The notes: a model not told the origin generated them from the sequence alone. A stretch of 64,000 bases of DNA from Paragorgia papillata (GCA_035771165.1 JAWNZC010000294.1:496001-560000), one strand, 5' to 3'; counted from the first letter of the stretch, positions 19,665 to 31,763 are shown. Made by a program: numbers and translations.

Positions 19665-22626
19665 GGACCTTTTACCTTTTAGGAAAAACCCGCAATGCAT
19701 TCGGGTAGTTGGGTATCACTTCACTTCCAGGTGAAATGGCTGCCGCGAGGCGAGCACTTTTACTTGGAAGAATAATTGATTAGTTTTAACCGCTTTTAGC
19801 TTTCGAGAGTGAATTTTACTTATTGCAGCATAACTAGGGGGGTATTTAGTACATTCTGTGGAAAAGGTAATGAAGTTACTGCAGTCGTTTTCGAGAAAGT
19901 CAATTCAGAGTGATCGACTGAGCGAACACGATTCGAACAAAAACATTTATGAAGAAAGGTCTGTGCGAGCGTTTGCAGGTGAGTAAGCTTATCAAGTGGC
20001 GATCAATAAAATATTTTGCTATGTGGATATTTGTTTGTAGTTTATCTGTACAGATCGTGTCGTTTTTTGCAATTGTGCACGTCTCTTTAAGCCTTTTTTC
20101 GCTTATTGAGACTGACAAAGTTTGGCCATGCTTTCGATCAGACGTTCGATAAACAATAGCCCTACTAACAATGTTTTGGTTCTGTTTTGGCCCGAAAACT
20201 AAGCTTGTCCAGTGAGCAAAAATTCAGGTTTTTACAAGAGCTGCAACTTAAAAGTGCTTTCGCGAGTTTTGCAGCCGTTGTTTTGCTTATTTTCTTTGTG
20301 TCTTGATTCGTCTCCTCCCAGCCGTCTGTCATTGACGCCTATAAATGCAGTAATTTAGTAAGTTTTAGAATTATGCATGCACTTGTCAAAGTTTAGCCCC
20401 AGGGTAGGGGGGACGATCAAACCCAGGGGGATTTGACATTTTTTGAAAATTTACGTCAAATTCCTTACCCAGGGGGCAAAAACTTTTCTGTGGTTCCACC
20501 ACTGTATCAATATAAATGCACATATCAATGTTAAGCCCCAGTGTGGGGGTGGGGGGCAACCCACAGGGATATTGACTTTGTAGTAGAATAGCCTTGTTGG
20601 TCAAAATACCCCTCCCTGGGAAATATCAAGTGTTAAAATATAATATTAAGATAATTTTATGTGTCAAAAATCCCATCCCTTGAGAAAGTCAAATTTCCCT
20701 GTCTCAGGATATGTTGATCAGTCAATATCCCATGGGTTGCCTGCCCCCACCCACCCTGGGCCTTAACGTTGATAGGTGCATAACAATTGATTCAAGGAGA
20801 AACAACATTGACAGCATAATAAAGAAGTCAGTACAAAATATATGTGTGGTACTGTTCAGGGAGCTGGACGTTTTTAATATTAACAAATGAATAAATGATA
20901 AACTAGGCTAGGAATAGCAATGCTAGAACGTGTTTACAGCATCCTCCTTTAAAACCAGCCTTACACATAGTTAGCACAGACAATTTCTTCAGTTATTTTA
21001 TTCTGTTTTGACAGCACCAGTAGAGTTGTCACTGGCTAATTCAGTTCCCAGAATCTCAGATGCTTTTGCAACAGCTCATAGGTAAATAAAGGTGGAAGAA
21101 TTTCAAGTCTCTTGTCCATCGCTTTGTCTCACCTTGGCACAGTTTGTTGCCTCCTTCAAAGTGCAAGGTTCATCCTTCGTATTAATAAATTATATTCTAA
21201 CTAATTTAACTATTTCAAATTTTCAATATTATAAATATATTCCTAATATGTATATACAGTACAAATATTTATAATTTCATTTACAAACTATTCAACTATC
21301 AACATATTTAACAAGTTAAGCCAAACACTACAAATGTTATTTTAGGTTAAAATATTATATTACTGTAATAAGCTACTGTAGAGCTGCTCCCATCGGTTCA
21401 TTTTCATAATCGATTAATCATTGTCAACAATCGATTAATCGTATTGATTAAATAATTTAAATACGACATGTCCATGGTGGTTTGTCCATTCAAAGGAAGG
21501 GGGTGCTTTTATAAAGTTTTTACTAAAATAATTTGTTGGGGATTGCCTCCCTTGTTGTCGCCCAACAATTCAGTCACTATTCATGTTTTAAATCACTGTT
21601 TAATCACGGTTATAGATTGCGCACTTTCTTGCACTCTCACAGTTTACACTTGCCACTCCAATCAAAACAAGTCACCTTTGTCATTTGATCACAACGACAA
21701 TGCCCATCTTGTCACAATTTTTTAATTCCGGAAAGAAACTCATTCCGGCATCATGCTGTGCAGGGTTGTTATATATTTATAGATGATCCGATTATTGTTA
21801 AGTATAATCAATTGCAGTAAAAAATAATTGATTAATTGGGGGCACCTCTAAGTTACTGTATTAACTAGGTTGTATTTATAGTTCTAGAACACTGCACAAA
21901 CACTAATAAAGTTTATATTTATACCTTGAGTTTTTACTTACTAATATCTAAGTAACTAAAACTATTTGAGAAAAGTTCAATGTACACTGCCACACTTTTT
22001 TTTTTAATATTTAGTAAATAAACAATGTTGAATTTAAATTATTTTACGACATATTAAAACTAATGCACCTGTCAATGTTAAGCCCCAGGGGAGGGGGGAT
22101 GTGCAACCCAATGGGACGTAACAACCTCCATGCCCCTGTGGGTTAGGAATTTGACAAAAACAACCATCCCGAGAGGGGATATTTGATAATTTTGTGTGGG
22201 AGTCTGGTGACTACCAAGTATTGAAATGTAGTGTATATGATAGGTAAATATGAGCTGTTTTTATTGTATTTTTGTGTTCTATTATCACTCAGGTTGAAAT
22301 TGTGCTTATTGTGCTCAGTTTCTTTGACAATATAAGTTTAATATTCTTTGTTAGTTTGAATTGTTGACCGATACATTACTGTATTTAATTTTAAAGGTTT
22401 CAGAAGAGATGGACTGGAAACTGCCCTCTTCAGTAGTGCAAGGTTTGAAATGGGCTTAAATGCTCTTGATCAACCACAAGAGCAATTAGTTTAGTTTTTC
22501 TAGTTTATCATTTATTTGTAATATTAAAAATGTCCAGCTCCCTGAACACTACCACATACTGTATATAGATTTTGTTCCGACTGCTTTATTATGCTGTTAA
22601 TGTTGTTTCTCCTTGAATCAATTGTT

Positions 22627-22658
<32 letters not shown>

Positions 22659-23695
22659 ACTTCCCAAGACAGGGAAATTTGACTTTCTTGACAAGCTCGA
22701 GGGACGGGATTTTTGACACATAAAATGATCTTAATATTATATTTTAGCACTTGATATTTCCCAGGGAGGGGTATTTTGACCAACAAGGCTATTTTACTGC
22801 AGGGGAATTTGACAATTTTCCCCCACAAAGTCTATCCCTGTGGGTTGCCCCCACCCTTGGGCTTAACATTGATAGGTGCATTTATATTGATACAATGGTG
22901 GAACCACAGAAAAGTTTGTTTCTTTATTTGACACAAATCTTTGCCCCCTGGGTAAGGAATTTGACGTAAATTTTCAAAAAATGTCAAATCCCTCTGGGTT
23001 TGATCGTCCCCCCTACCCAGAACTTACTAAATTTAATACTTGGGAGGAGACGAATCAAGACACAAAGAAAATAAGCAAAACAACGGCTGCAAAACTCGCG
23101 AAAGCACTTTTAAGTTGCAGCTCTTGTAAAAACCTGAATTTCTGCTCACTGGACAAGCTTAGTTTTCGGGCCAAAACAGAACCAAAACATTGTTAGTAGG
23201 GCTATTGTTTATCGAACGTCTGATCGAAAGCATGGCCAAACTTTGTCAGTCTCAATAAGCGAAAAAAGGCTTAAAGAGACGTGCACAATTGCAAAAACGA
23301 CACGATCTGTACAGATAAACTACAAACAAATATCCACATAGCAAAATATTTTATTGATCGCCACTTGATAAGCTTACTCACCTGCAAACGCTCGCACAGA
23401 CCTTTCTTCATAAATGTTTTTGTTCGAATCGTGTTCGCTCAGTCGATCACTCTGAATTGACTTTCTCGACAACGACTGCAGTAACTTTATTACCTTTTCC
23501 ACAGAATGTAGTAGATACCCCCCTAGTTATGCTGCAATAAGTAAAATTCACTCTCGAAAGCTAAAAGCGGTTAAAACTAATCAATTATTCTTCCAAGTAA
23601 AAGTGCTCGCCTCGCGGCAGCCATTTCACCTGGAAGTGAAGTGATACCCAACTACCCGAATGCATTGCGGGTTTTTCCTAAAAGGTAAAAGGTCC
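19665..23695. mobile_element. 4.03-kb foldback-type element with about 1.2-kb inverted arms
   Basis: GGACCTTTTACCTTTTAGGA opens the element and its exact inverse closes it. The arms at 19665-20909 and 22500-23695 are inverted copies, leaving a 1.6-kb spacer. A subrepeat containing CACCTATCAATGTTAAGCCC occurs in both arms and again near 22066. The element sits inside a SINE; rejoining the flanks gives the sequence found uninterrupted at 23929-24003, with AT duplicated (19663-19664 and 23696-23697). No transposase is visible; short ORFs are arm translations. A 2-bp AT duplication would fit an ISL2EU-like family, but this is a guess. Confidence 0.85.
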
Positions 23696-23697
23696 AT

Positions 23698-23825
23698 TGA
23701 GTGTGAATGTTCTTCGAGCTATTTTACTCAGAACATTTTCTGAGTTCCCAAGCGGGACTCGAACCACAACCTTCTGATCGCCAGTGAGACGCTCTAGCCA
23801 TTGAGATACTGGGACTCCGATGATT
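23698..23825 (-). repeat. tRNA-headed SINE, head and body (rest displaced to 19626-19664)
   Basis: Read on the minus strand, 23822-23743 resembles a tRNA: TCTCAATGGCTAGAGCG is an A-box region, CTGGCGATCAG can form an anticodon arm, and GGTTCGAGTCC is a B box. The acceptor-like ends GAGTCCC and GGGAACTC can partly pair. The body follows towards 23698 and continues at 19664-19626 on the other side of the 4.03-kb insertion. A functional tRNA is unlikely because the sequence runs into a repeated body and there is a second body copy at 23925-24003. Confidence 0.6.
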
Positions 23826-23924
23826 TGAACGTAGGTTGAGTTCGATGTATCACATTATATACTGCTATGTGCAAGTATATGATGAAATATGTTAATGTCT
23901 TAATCGGCATGTTTTTAAGAGAAG

Positions 23925-24003
23925 AGATGAATATGGTAGCTCGGATATGAGAATTGAGTGTAAATGTTCTTTGAGCTATTTTACTCAGAAAATTTTTCTC
24001 GTT
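23925..24003 (-). repeat. Second partial SINE body, serving as an empty-site paralogue
   Basis: GAAGAGATGAATATGGTAGC through TCGGATATGAGAATTGAGTG to TTTTACTCAGAA matches the sequence obtained when the 4.03-kb element is removed from 19664/23696. It has no tRNA head. It provides the pre-integration reference for that insertion. Confidence 0.75.
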
Positions 24004-24258
24004 CAGAAAATTTTATTCGTTCTTCTACAAGTCGTTACTCTATACACTAGAGCTAAATTAATAGACGATAATTCGGCCATAATTGCTAAGATCTATTTCT
24101 TCATAAATGTATTGGCGACTTAGTCTGTTTATTTGTTTGCTTAGGCTGTCGAACAAACCATAATGTTTCTCTAGACATGTATTGATATGAAAAGATAGAG
24201 CACATGCAGGCAGCCCAGACTTGTACCCTGCCTTGGCTGACAGTAATAAATATGACAG

Positions 24259-25230
24259 TTGAATTAAGATTTGAATGAGAATTCGGTTATAATTTGAAAA
24301 GTATTGCCGTATTTTCGTTAAATCTATAAAATAAACTTTCTTTTAATAGTTTAACTTTCAGATTGTTCACCTTGAGTGAGTTGAGACTTGTATAGCATTA
24401 CTTTGAACGGCCGTAGTTGAGCCATGTTCTGTCTGTCATTATATACACACAAGGCTGGAAAGTTGAAAACTATCGTCAACAAAACTGACATCGCTCTGTC
24501 GTCGACCGCGATTTTCTATTTTTCTCCCCGAAGATCCATCCGATTCGCACTTTGACACCTCGAGCGTAAAGAACGATACTTACCCAGAAACCACCAACTT
24601 TGAAAATACTTCTTTATAAAGCACGGCTACTTCATCAACCTCCTCTTTCCAGCTAACCTTCCCGACCACGCGCGTTTACGCCCGAAGTTTTATGGCAAAA
24701 ACACCTTGTTAGGAAAATCATAGCCCAGCAAATACTACATAATATTTCAAAAAATTTTAAACACCTTTTCACTGGGGGAAGGACAGTAGCTTTTGTTACG
24801 ATTTTGTGATTAAGTATTAGCAAAATCGTAACAAAAGCTACACTGCCCTTTTCCAAGTGAGGTGTTTTTGTCATAAAACATTGGGCGTGCACGCGCTTGG
24901 TCGGGAACGTCGGGAAAAAGTATTTTCAAAGTTTGGTGGTTTCTGGGTAAGAAGAAGTATCGATCTTTACGCTCGAGGTGTCAAAGTGCGAATCGGATGG
25001 ATTTTCGGGGAGAAAATCGCGGTCGATGTCAGAGCGATGTCAGTTTTGTTGACGATAGTTTCCAGCCTTGTGTGTATATAATGAAAGAGAGAACACCGCT
25101 CAACCACGGCTCTTCAAAGTAATGCTATTACAAGTCTTAACTCACTCAAGGTAAAGTTAAACTGTTAAAAGTACATTTTTTTAACATTTTTCAAATTATA
25201 ACCGAATTCTCATTCAAATTCTTAATTCAA
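24259..25230. repeat. Large palindrome (about 410-550-bp arms) just before a LINE
   Basis: The outer tip TTGAATTAAG...GAATGAGAATTCGG is inverted at 25205-25230. The arms share CGATCGGATGG-like text, TTTGACACCTCGAGCGTAAA and its inverse TTTACGCTCGAGGTGTCAAA, and a centre AGCTTTTGTTACGATTTTG facing CAAAATCGTAACAAAAGCT at about 24788-24835. The left arm has an additional 100 or so bases. The right arm ends a few bases before the LINE endonuclease reading frame, so it may be the LINE 5' untranslated region joined to an inverted copy, or an independent foldback element. Confidence 0.75.
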
Positions 25231-25239
25231 TTCATCGCA

Positions 25240-28200
25240 CCCTCGACCATTGATGGACATCCTGGTTACACCCACCACACTTCCAAGGGTACCAACGACC
25301 GTACTAAATGACAAAGAAGAAATATACAAGACTATTGTGACTACAATAGAGCGACACCGTCACTATTTTGTACCGCCTATCATGCTATCTAATATGATGT
25401 CATTGCTCCCCAAGGTTGACGAGTTGGCGCAGGTTATGAAGAACAATTGGCTGAAAAATAACATTCCAGATGACGTTATTCAAATTGAAAACTGTAGGGT
25501 ATTCCGACAAGATAGAAAAGAAAAAGAACATGGAGGGTTATGTATAAATAAGTAAAAAAAACAATCATACAGTTAATATTCTCTCTAATATACCAAATGA
25601 CCATGAATGTCAAGTCCTATGGGCCTATGTGACCTCGCCTACCTAGAAGATTCTCCAGACTTATAATAGCAGTTTTATACCACCCTCCTAGTGCGAACAA
25701 GACAATTATATTAGAATACCTGCAGTCATCTCTAGAGCTACTGGAAACAAAATATCCAAATTGTGGTTAAATTTTTACATGCGACTTTAATAAGTTGCCT
25801 ATACAAAACCTGTCTCGCCAATTTCAGCTTAAACAAACTGTTAATTTTCAAACAAGAAGGTAAAACAATTTTGACTAATCCTGCTGGTTTCTATGATAAA
25901 CCATTTAGTGCACCACCACTTGGTCTGTCAGACTACCTTACTGTTTTCGCATTACCTATATGATCCGGATTAAAAAGAGCAATGTAAAGAAACGATCTAT
26001 GTTCGTGAAAAAAGACCTAGTAGTGTGCGCCGTCTTGGAAGATTTCGGTGTGAAGTCCCATGGGAACTTGTTGTCACTCCAAATCTGTGCTGTAAACAAA
26101 ATTTAAGTAATTTTACCAATATTATAGATTGTGGCTTAAATACTTTGGCACCATGCACTGAAAGAAAGTGAAAGTTCACGCTAATGACGGACCTTGGATG
26201 AATAACAACTTTAAAATTCTTATTAGGAAAAGACAAAAGGCCTTTGCACAAATTATCAGACATTATATAAAAAGTTATGGAATAAAGTTAATCGGACAAG
26301 GAGAAAGTGTCGTAAAATGTATTACGAAGCCAAGGTAAAAGAACTTAAACAGAGCAAGCGTAAAGGTTGGTGGAAAAAAGTAAAACGTTTGTGTGGTCTT
26401 ACATCAGGAACGAAAAATAATATATTTTCGAGTTTAGAACAAGATACACAAGACCTCGATTCACTTAGTAACCTGATAAACAACACCTTTTTAGAACCTT
26501 TGCACGATTACCCCCTCTACCTAATAATGTTTATTCCGCGACTGAGAATGACACTCCAATGGTCTTGACTGAGGAAGAGGTGCACGCATACCTAAATCGC
26601 TTCAAGTCTGGTAAATCTAGTGGTCCTGATAATTTACCCAATTGGACCCTTCGGAGGTTTCCTGATATTCTAATAGCGCCAGTAATGGTAATATTAAACG
26701 CTTTTAGAGAATGCCGCGTACCCTCAGTTTGGAAACTAGCTAATGTATGCTCAATTCCTAAATGTAAACAAGCGCTAGATATTAACAAGGATCTTGGACC
26801 TATATCACTTACTTCATCATTGTGCAAAATTGCAGAGGAAGTTGTTATTACACACGATCTCAAGCCATCATTACTGGCATGCATAGATCCCAGTCAATTT
26901 GGTTTTATACCTGGATCAAGTACAACGTTAGCTTTAATCTCCCTAATTCATCGTTGGTCAGAAGCTGTGGACGAGAAGGTGGATCTGTACGGACACTCGT
27001 TAACGGATTATCGCAAGGCGTTCGATCTGATAGACCATAATATACTTTATACGAAGCTTCAGGGAATTGGTCTCAAACCGTCGGTTTTTAACTGGATTCT
27101 GGATTTCCTACGAGGAAGATTTCAAAGAGTAAAGCTCAATTCCAACTGCTTTTCGAGCTGGAGACTGGTTCCTGCTGGGGACCCGCAGGAGACAAAACTT
27201 GGTCCCTGGCTCTTCCTAGTGATGATCAATGACTTAACAATTTTAGATGATCAATTCGAGGGTGATATATTGAAATATGCCGATGATACTAATGTCAGCG
27301 AATATATATTTCACTAAACATGCTAGTGGCAGTTCCTTGCAAGGGGTGACCGATTCCATTGTAGATTGGTCCCGATGTAACAAATTTGAGCTTAATCCAT
27401 CAAAATGCAAGGAAATGGTGGTTACTTTCCAACGAGAACAGCCTGATTTTGCCCCCATTATTATTAATGAAACGAACATTAATCGAGTAGGGCAAGAAAC
27501 ATTTCTTGGTTTATCAATAACTGATGATCTGAAATGGAATGAACACGTGTATAATGTAACGACCAAAGCAGCGAAACGGATATATTTAATGAAACAACTC
27601 AAGAGGTCTGGTCTGGATAACAACGATCTAAAATGTTTCTATGTGGCATCAATAAGATCCATACTTGAATATGCATGTCAAGTTTTCCATTACGGACTAC
27701 CGCAGTATCTATCTGACATGATAGAAAGGATCCGAAAAAGATCATATTACGTATTATTTATCCGGATCTATCATATCAAGATGCTCTAGACAGACATCTC
27801 AGGCATGAAGACCTTACGGATAAGAAGGGACGAATTATGTAACAAACTCTTCAAATCAATTATAATTGATGAACATCATAAACTTTACCACTTGTTACCT
27901 CTGAAGGCTCCGAATACTTACAAATTGAGAAAGGCAAAATCATTTTATATTCCTAACTATCGTACAAATAGATTAAGAGATACTTCTATTATATCGAGTC
28001 TTATTAACTATACTCAATAGTGTATGGGTATAAAGATAGAGACAGTGATATTTTTTAAAGATTTAATACATAGATACATAGTAATCGTTTTATAGTGAAT
28101 ATTTAATTTGAATATTTGTTTCTTAATTTTAATTAACATTCATAATTTAGATTGATATTTTGACGATGTAATTTTATACACTAATCTTGTAATTCAGCCT

Positions 28201-28255
28201 TTGGCTGCGAGATGATCTTAATAAACGGTTTGTGCACTTATGCATATTATTACTG
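25240..28255 (+). mobile_element. CR1-like non-LTR retrotransposon (LINE), decayed
   Basis: An order of AP-type endonuclease fragment, reverse transcriptase and C-terminal region runs for about 3 kb on the plus strand. The endonuclease part shows LLPKVDELAQVMKNN, FRQDRKEKEHGGLCI and YHPPSANKTIILEYLQSSLE, and CDFNKLPIQN where GDFN is expected (about 25780). Many stops and frameshifts break it. The 3' end holds AATTCAGCCTTTGGCTGCGA and AATAAACG, like CR1-type tails. The clade (CR1/L2 within the jockey group) is assigned from protein style only. Confidence 0.8.
26317..28020 (+). pseudogene. Reverse transcriptase of the CR1-like LINE, frameshifted
   Basis: The longest piece (26559-27317) covers most of the RT fold: KSSGPDNLPNW, VWKLANVCSIPKCK, DLGPISLTSSLCKIAEEVV, QFGFIPGSSTTLALI, SLTDYRKAFDLIDHNIL and the catalytic LKYADDTN. 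The usual GVPQGTKLGPWLF block has become GDPQETKLGPWLF. Upstream (26317-26568) and downstream (27277-27789, with FLGLSITDDLKWNEHV and YGLPQYLSDMIERI; 27805-28020) pieces lie in other frames. At least three frameshifts mean no functional enzyme is made. Target-primed reverse transcription is the family's role. Confidence 0.88.
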
Positions 28256-28715
28256 TCAACCCGCACAACCCTAATCTAAAGGCGGTTTATTTTTCTATCT
28301 CAATGTTATTTCGCTATAGTTTGCCCATAATATAAATATCCATTTTGCCAAACGTTTTGTAGGTCTACCTGTCCTACCAGTGTTGGTAGTGAGTAGGGTA
28401 AGGTGTATATACATAAAATACTAGAAATATGTTAACACAACAACCCCTCGCCCTCTTTTACACGAGTTTTTGTAAAACTCCTCTGGTTAGAAAAAGGTTT
28501 AAATTAACGCAATTACATCTTCGCGCTCTTTTTCATTGGAAGCCTGCAAATAGTCGCTTGTGTTGGAACAATTCAAAATATAGTTTTAAAAATTTAATTA
28601 AAGTATAATACTTGAAGTAAAAAAAGTTGTTTAACTTTCTCTAATTTTTAAAGAAAAAGGTAATAAATAACAAAGAAAATTTTCAGAAAAAAAATTGAGA
28701 TGAAGAAAAATGCAG
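28256..28715. other. AT-rich stretch with no recognised feature
   Basis: Follows the LINE tail. No open frame, repeat or promoter could be supported. Confidence 0.5.
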
Positions 28716-28793
28716 GTCGCAGCCACGGTTTGAACTCGACCATTCTGCGTGCAAACTGACGATGTCACCACCGGGCTACTGAAGCAAGCGTCG
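28716..28793 (-). repeat. tRNA-like SINE head or tRNA pseudogene
   Basis: On the minus strand, AGTAGCCCGGTGGTGACATC resembles a tRNA A box and GGTCGAGTTCAAACC a B box, separated by about 30 bases as in tRNA-derived RNA polymerase III promoters. Cloverleaf pairing is imperfect and no good acceptor stem is evident, so a working tRNA gene is not proposed. Confidence 0.45.
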
Positions 28794-28897
28794 AAATATC
28801 AGCAAAATATTAGGGTTTTATTTTTTTATTAGTCGTGAGCGGGCGGAATCCTAGGCTTTCCTGCAATTTGATTGGCTACGTGAGCGGGTAGTTTTTT

Positions 28898-29312
28898 ACG
28901 ATATCTTGGACCGCGGTCCAAAAAGTTATTTTTTTACATTCTGTCATAATTAAAATTGATCGATTTTCATAACTATTTCGCTTGCGACAGAAAAAATATA
29001 TTCAACAGAGAGCTATGGGGATGCAAATGAGTTTTATTATCCGAATGGTTTTGACAACTTCATGTGTAAACAGCGAATTTTAAAAGAAACGCTGGGAAAA
29101 CGGTATTTCACGATATCTTGGACCGCGGTCCAAAAAGTTATTTTTTTACATTCTGTCATTAAAATTGATCGATTTTCATAACTATTTCGCTTGCCACAGA
29201 AAAAATATATTGAACAGAGACTACGGGGATGCATATGATTTTGATTATCCAAATGGTTTTGACAAGTTCATGTGTAAACAGCGAATTTTAAAAGATACGT
29301 TGGGAAAACTGT
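28898..29312. repeat. Two-copy tandem duplication, 212-bp period
   Basis: ACGATATCTTGGACCGCGGT at 28898 recurs at 29110, and the following sequence, including ATTGATCGATTTTCATAACT, AACAGAGAG and GGTTTTGACAA, is shared with few changes. Each copy holds the perfect 12-bp palindrome GGACCGCGGTCC. The unit shows no coding potential. Confidence 0.85.
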
Positions 29313-29319
29313 GACAAAG

Positions 29320-30010
29320 CAAAATTTACGAGCGATATTTATAAACAAAACAGTTTAAAACGATAGGAAAAACATACATAAACTTGTGAACACAGTATTT
29401 TGAATCACTAAATGAAACTATATAGAAGTATATATATATATATAAAGTAATACCACGAGAAGATAGAAAAGCTGAAACCTTTTGACACTAAACTGTCTTT
29501 CTTCTGTTATCCAACCGCTATAAAACTCAACAAAACCGCAACAATTCTTTACCTTTCAGTCAAATATTTTCCACATGCCAACCTCATCGTGTCATGTCCT
29601 TGAAACTTGAAATTACAAATGGCTTACTGACAAGCATTTTCGTCTTCAAACTCGAGGACCACACTTTCAATTTTCATGCAGTCAGCCAAATATTGAAAGC
29701 GACTTTCCAAGCGAACAGCCAAAAACGAGCAAGCGAAGAAGAAGAAGAAGAACGACGAAGAATCTTTATCAACTAAACTTTAAAAACACTTGGACTGCAT
29801 TTTGACTTCCCTTCGTAACTAGATCTTCGAGTTTTGAATGTCTTTTTTATGACAAAAAAGGTTCCAAGCTTCCCTGTAAGACTGCATGTCGGCAGTTGTT
29901 TACTCTCGAACGATAAACTTTGGACTTTTGAATATCACGTGAACGTCATCTCGATTACGCAACTTAATTCAATTATGTTAATTTATCTAATTATGTAACA
30001 AAACAATAAA
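29320..30010. other. No recognised feature; GAA-rich short tract
   Basis: The frame 29594-29776 ends in a run of glutamates from a (GAA)n stretch and has no similarity. A (TA)n run lies at about 29432-29446. Nothing else is supported. Confidence 0.45.
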
Positions 30011-30014
30011 TAAA

Positions 30015-30152
30015 TTATTTACCGTTTTGGTCGGTCCGTATAGAAAAATATTTGCCCTCGGTCTCAAAAATGTCCCTCGGCCTGCGGCCTCGGGCCTTTT
30101 TTAAGACCTCGGGCAAATACTTTTCTATACGGACCTCCCAGCCGGTAAATAA
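30015..30152. repeat. Left palindromic hairpin of the recombinase element
   Basis: 138 bp, nearly fully self-complementary, with stem tips TTATTTACC and GGTAAATAA and a centre near 30080 (CCTCGGCCTGCGGCCTCGGG). No ORF. It could act as a recombinase-binding site or be a MITE of another family. Confidence 0.75.
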
Positions 30153-30320
30153 CATATATTTATTTTTCTCAGGTCCGTAACTGCAGGTCCGAAACAAAAA
30201 TGCCGGCTTCTGATTGGCTAAATACGAGGTTCGTATCACACAAGTACGGACCTCTCGTTTTTCCCGCCAAAATTAATATGGGGTGAAAAACAGTTTTCAA
30301 ACCAAAAAAAGTGGTGAAAA

Positions 30321-31763
30321 ATGTACTCCGACGATAGTGAGCATAGCGAGAGCGAATTTTATTATCCCCAAGACGACGTCCCAAGCACAAGTGGTGGAAA
30401 TTTAGTCTATTCAGACCCAAACGCGAACGAAAACGGGTGTTACAATGGCAGCGATATTGACATCCAAAATTATATTGAGAGTCAACGACCGGAAAACACG
30501 AAGAAGAAAACGGAATACGATATAAATGTCATTACCAGGTACTTTTTGTCTATAAATGAAGTACGAGAAATTCAAACCATACCTGTCAAGGAATTAAACA
30601 TCCTCCTCGCCCAATTTTTCGTTAACGCTCGCAAGAAAAATGACGACGTTTACGAGCCTTCGTCTCTCACAGCTTTTCAGAGAAGTTTACAACGATATCT
30701 GAATGACAAAAGTTCAAACCTGAACATTTTTCAAGACCAAGAGTTCGCGAAGTCTCGAGAAGTTCTTCTGGCCAGAAAACGGCAGCTGGTACAACAACAC
30801 GCCAAAGGAAACCGTCCGCAAGCAGCAAGAGAACTCACGAAATCCGAAGAAGACCTTCTGTTTCAACGTGACTTGTTTGGTGACCACGACCCTGAAGTAC
30901 TCCAAAGGACAGTCTGGTGGGTTCTCGCCCTTCATTTTGGTTTTAGGGCTCGCGATGAAGCAAGGCGACTCAAATGGGGCGACATCACAGTCGGTAAAGA
31001 TCCAGAAACCGGGAATGAAATGCTCATATGGCACGCTGAACGAGGCTCCAAAACACGGCACGGCGATGGTCAACATAGAAGAGCTTTTAAACCTACTGCT
31101 CAAGCAACCGATAATAAACGTTGTCCAGTTAAACTGTACAAATCATTCGCTGCCCACCGTCCAACCGAAATGAAGCAGCAAGATTCGCCTTTCTTCTTGG
31201 CTGTAAACCGCCGACGAACACCAGAATCCGAAGTTTGGTATATGAAGGGGCCGCTCGGAAAAAACGAGATTGGAAAATTCCTCGTTAAAGCTGCAAAAGC
31301 TGCAAATTTGCCTGGGAATATCACCAATCACTCTGTGAGAAAAACGTGTATTTCCAGGCTAATGGATGCTGATGTGCCAGAGAATTACGTCGCCCAACTA
31401 AGTGGCCACAAGAACTTAAAGAGCTTGGATTCATACAAGTCGGCTTCGACCACTCACCAACGAAAAATGTCCATGGTTTTAAGTCGTTCCTCTACTTCTC
31501 TCTTGACATCTTCCGCTTCAACTTCACAGCAACTACCACAACATCAAGTCACGGCATTTTCACCTCCATCGTCTTTCCAACAGCAAGATATTTCGCTTTG
31601 TAAACGGTCGGCAATCGACGGTATGTTTTCAGGGGCAAACATTGGAAAAATCGAAAGATGTTCGTTCAATTTTTACACCAACGACAATCAAGCCAAAAAT
31701 CTAACATCAGTGCCAGCTAAGAAGCGAAAAGTGATCATCAGCGATGACTCGGACTCGGACTGA
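30321..31763 (+). CDS. Tyrosine recombinase, intact, 480 aa (Crypton / DUF3504-like)
   Basis: The uninterrupted single-exon ORF starts at the first ATG after a stop-rich leader. Residues about 75-150 form an N-terminal helical domain (IPVKELNILLAQFFVNARKK, YEPSSLTAFQRSLQRYL) like that of animal DUF3504 proteins (ZMYM2/QRICH1/KIAA1958 relatives), which derive from Cryptons. The catalytic domain spans about 170-385 and keeps the tetrad: R209 in FGFRARDEA, H337 and R340 in NHSVRKT, H363 in SGHKN, and the nucleophile Y372 in LDSYKSA. The tail ends in a basic AKKRKV signal and an acidic stretch. It would cut and rejoin DNA via a phosphotyrosine bond. An intact frame with all residues suggests recent activity or domestication. 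Confidence 0.9.
   Translation: MYSDDSEHSESEFYYPQDDVPSTSGGNLVYSDPNANENGCYNGSDIDIQNYIESQRPENTKKKTEYDINVITRYFLSINEVREIQTIPVKELNILLAQFFVNARKKNDDVYEPSSLTAFQRSLQRYLNDKSSNLNIFQDQEFAKSREVLLARKRQLVQQHAKGNRPQAARELTKSEEDLLFQRDLFGDHDPEVLQRTVWWVLALHFGFRARDEARRLKWGDITVGKDPETGNEMLIWHAERGSKTRHGDGQHRRAFKPTAQATDNKRCPVKLYKSFAAHRPTEMKQQDSPFFLAVNRRRTPESEVWYMKGPLGKNEIGKFLVKAAKAANLPGNITNHSVRKTCISRLMDADVPENYVAQLSGHKNLKSLDSYKSASTTHQRKMSMVLSRSSTSLLTSSASTSQQLPQHQVTAFSPPSSFQQQDISLCKRSAIDGMFSGANIGKIERCSFNFYTNDNQAKNLTSVPAKKRKVIISDDSDSD

Noticed and set aside
23743..23822. Functional tRNA gene on the minus strand
   Set aside because: A and B boxes are present but the acceptor stem is imperfect and the sequence continues into a repeated SINE body.
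30714..31331. Minus-strand frames of up to 129 codons opposite the recombinase
   Set aside because: Antisense shadows of a conserved plus-strand coding region; no domain recognised.
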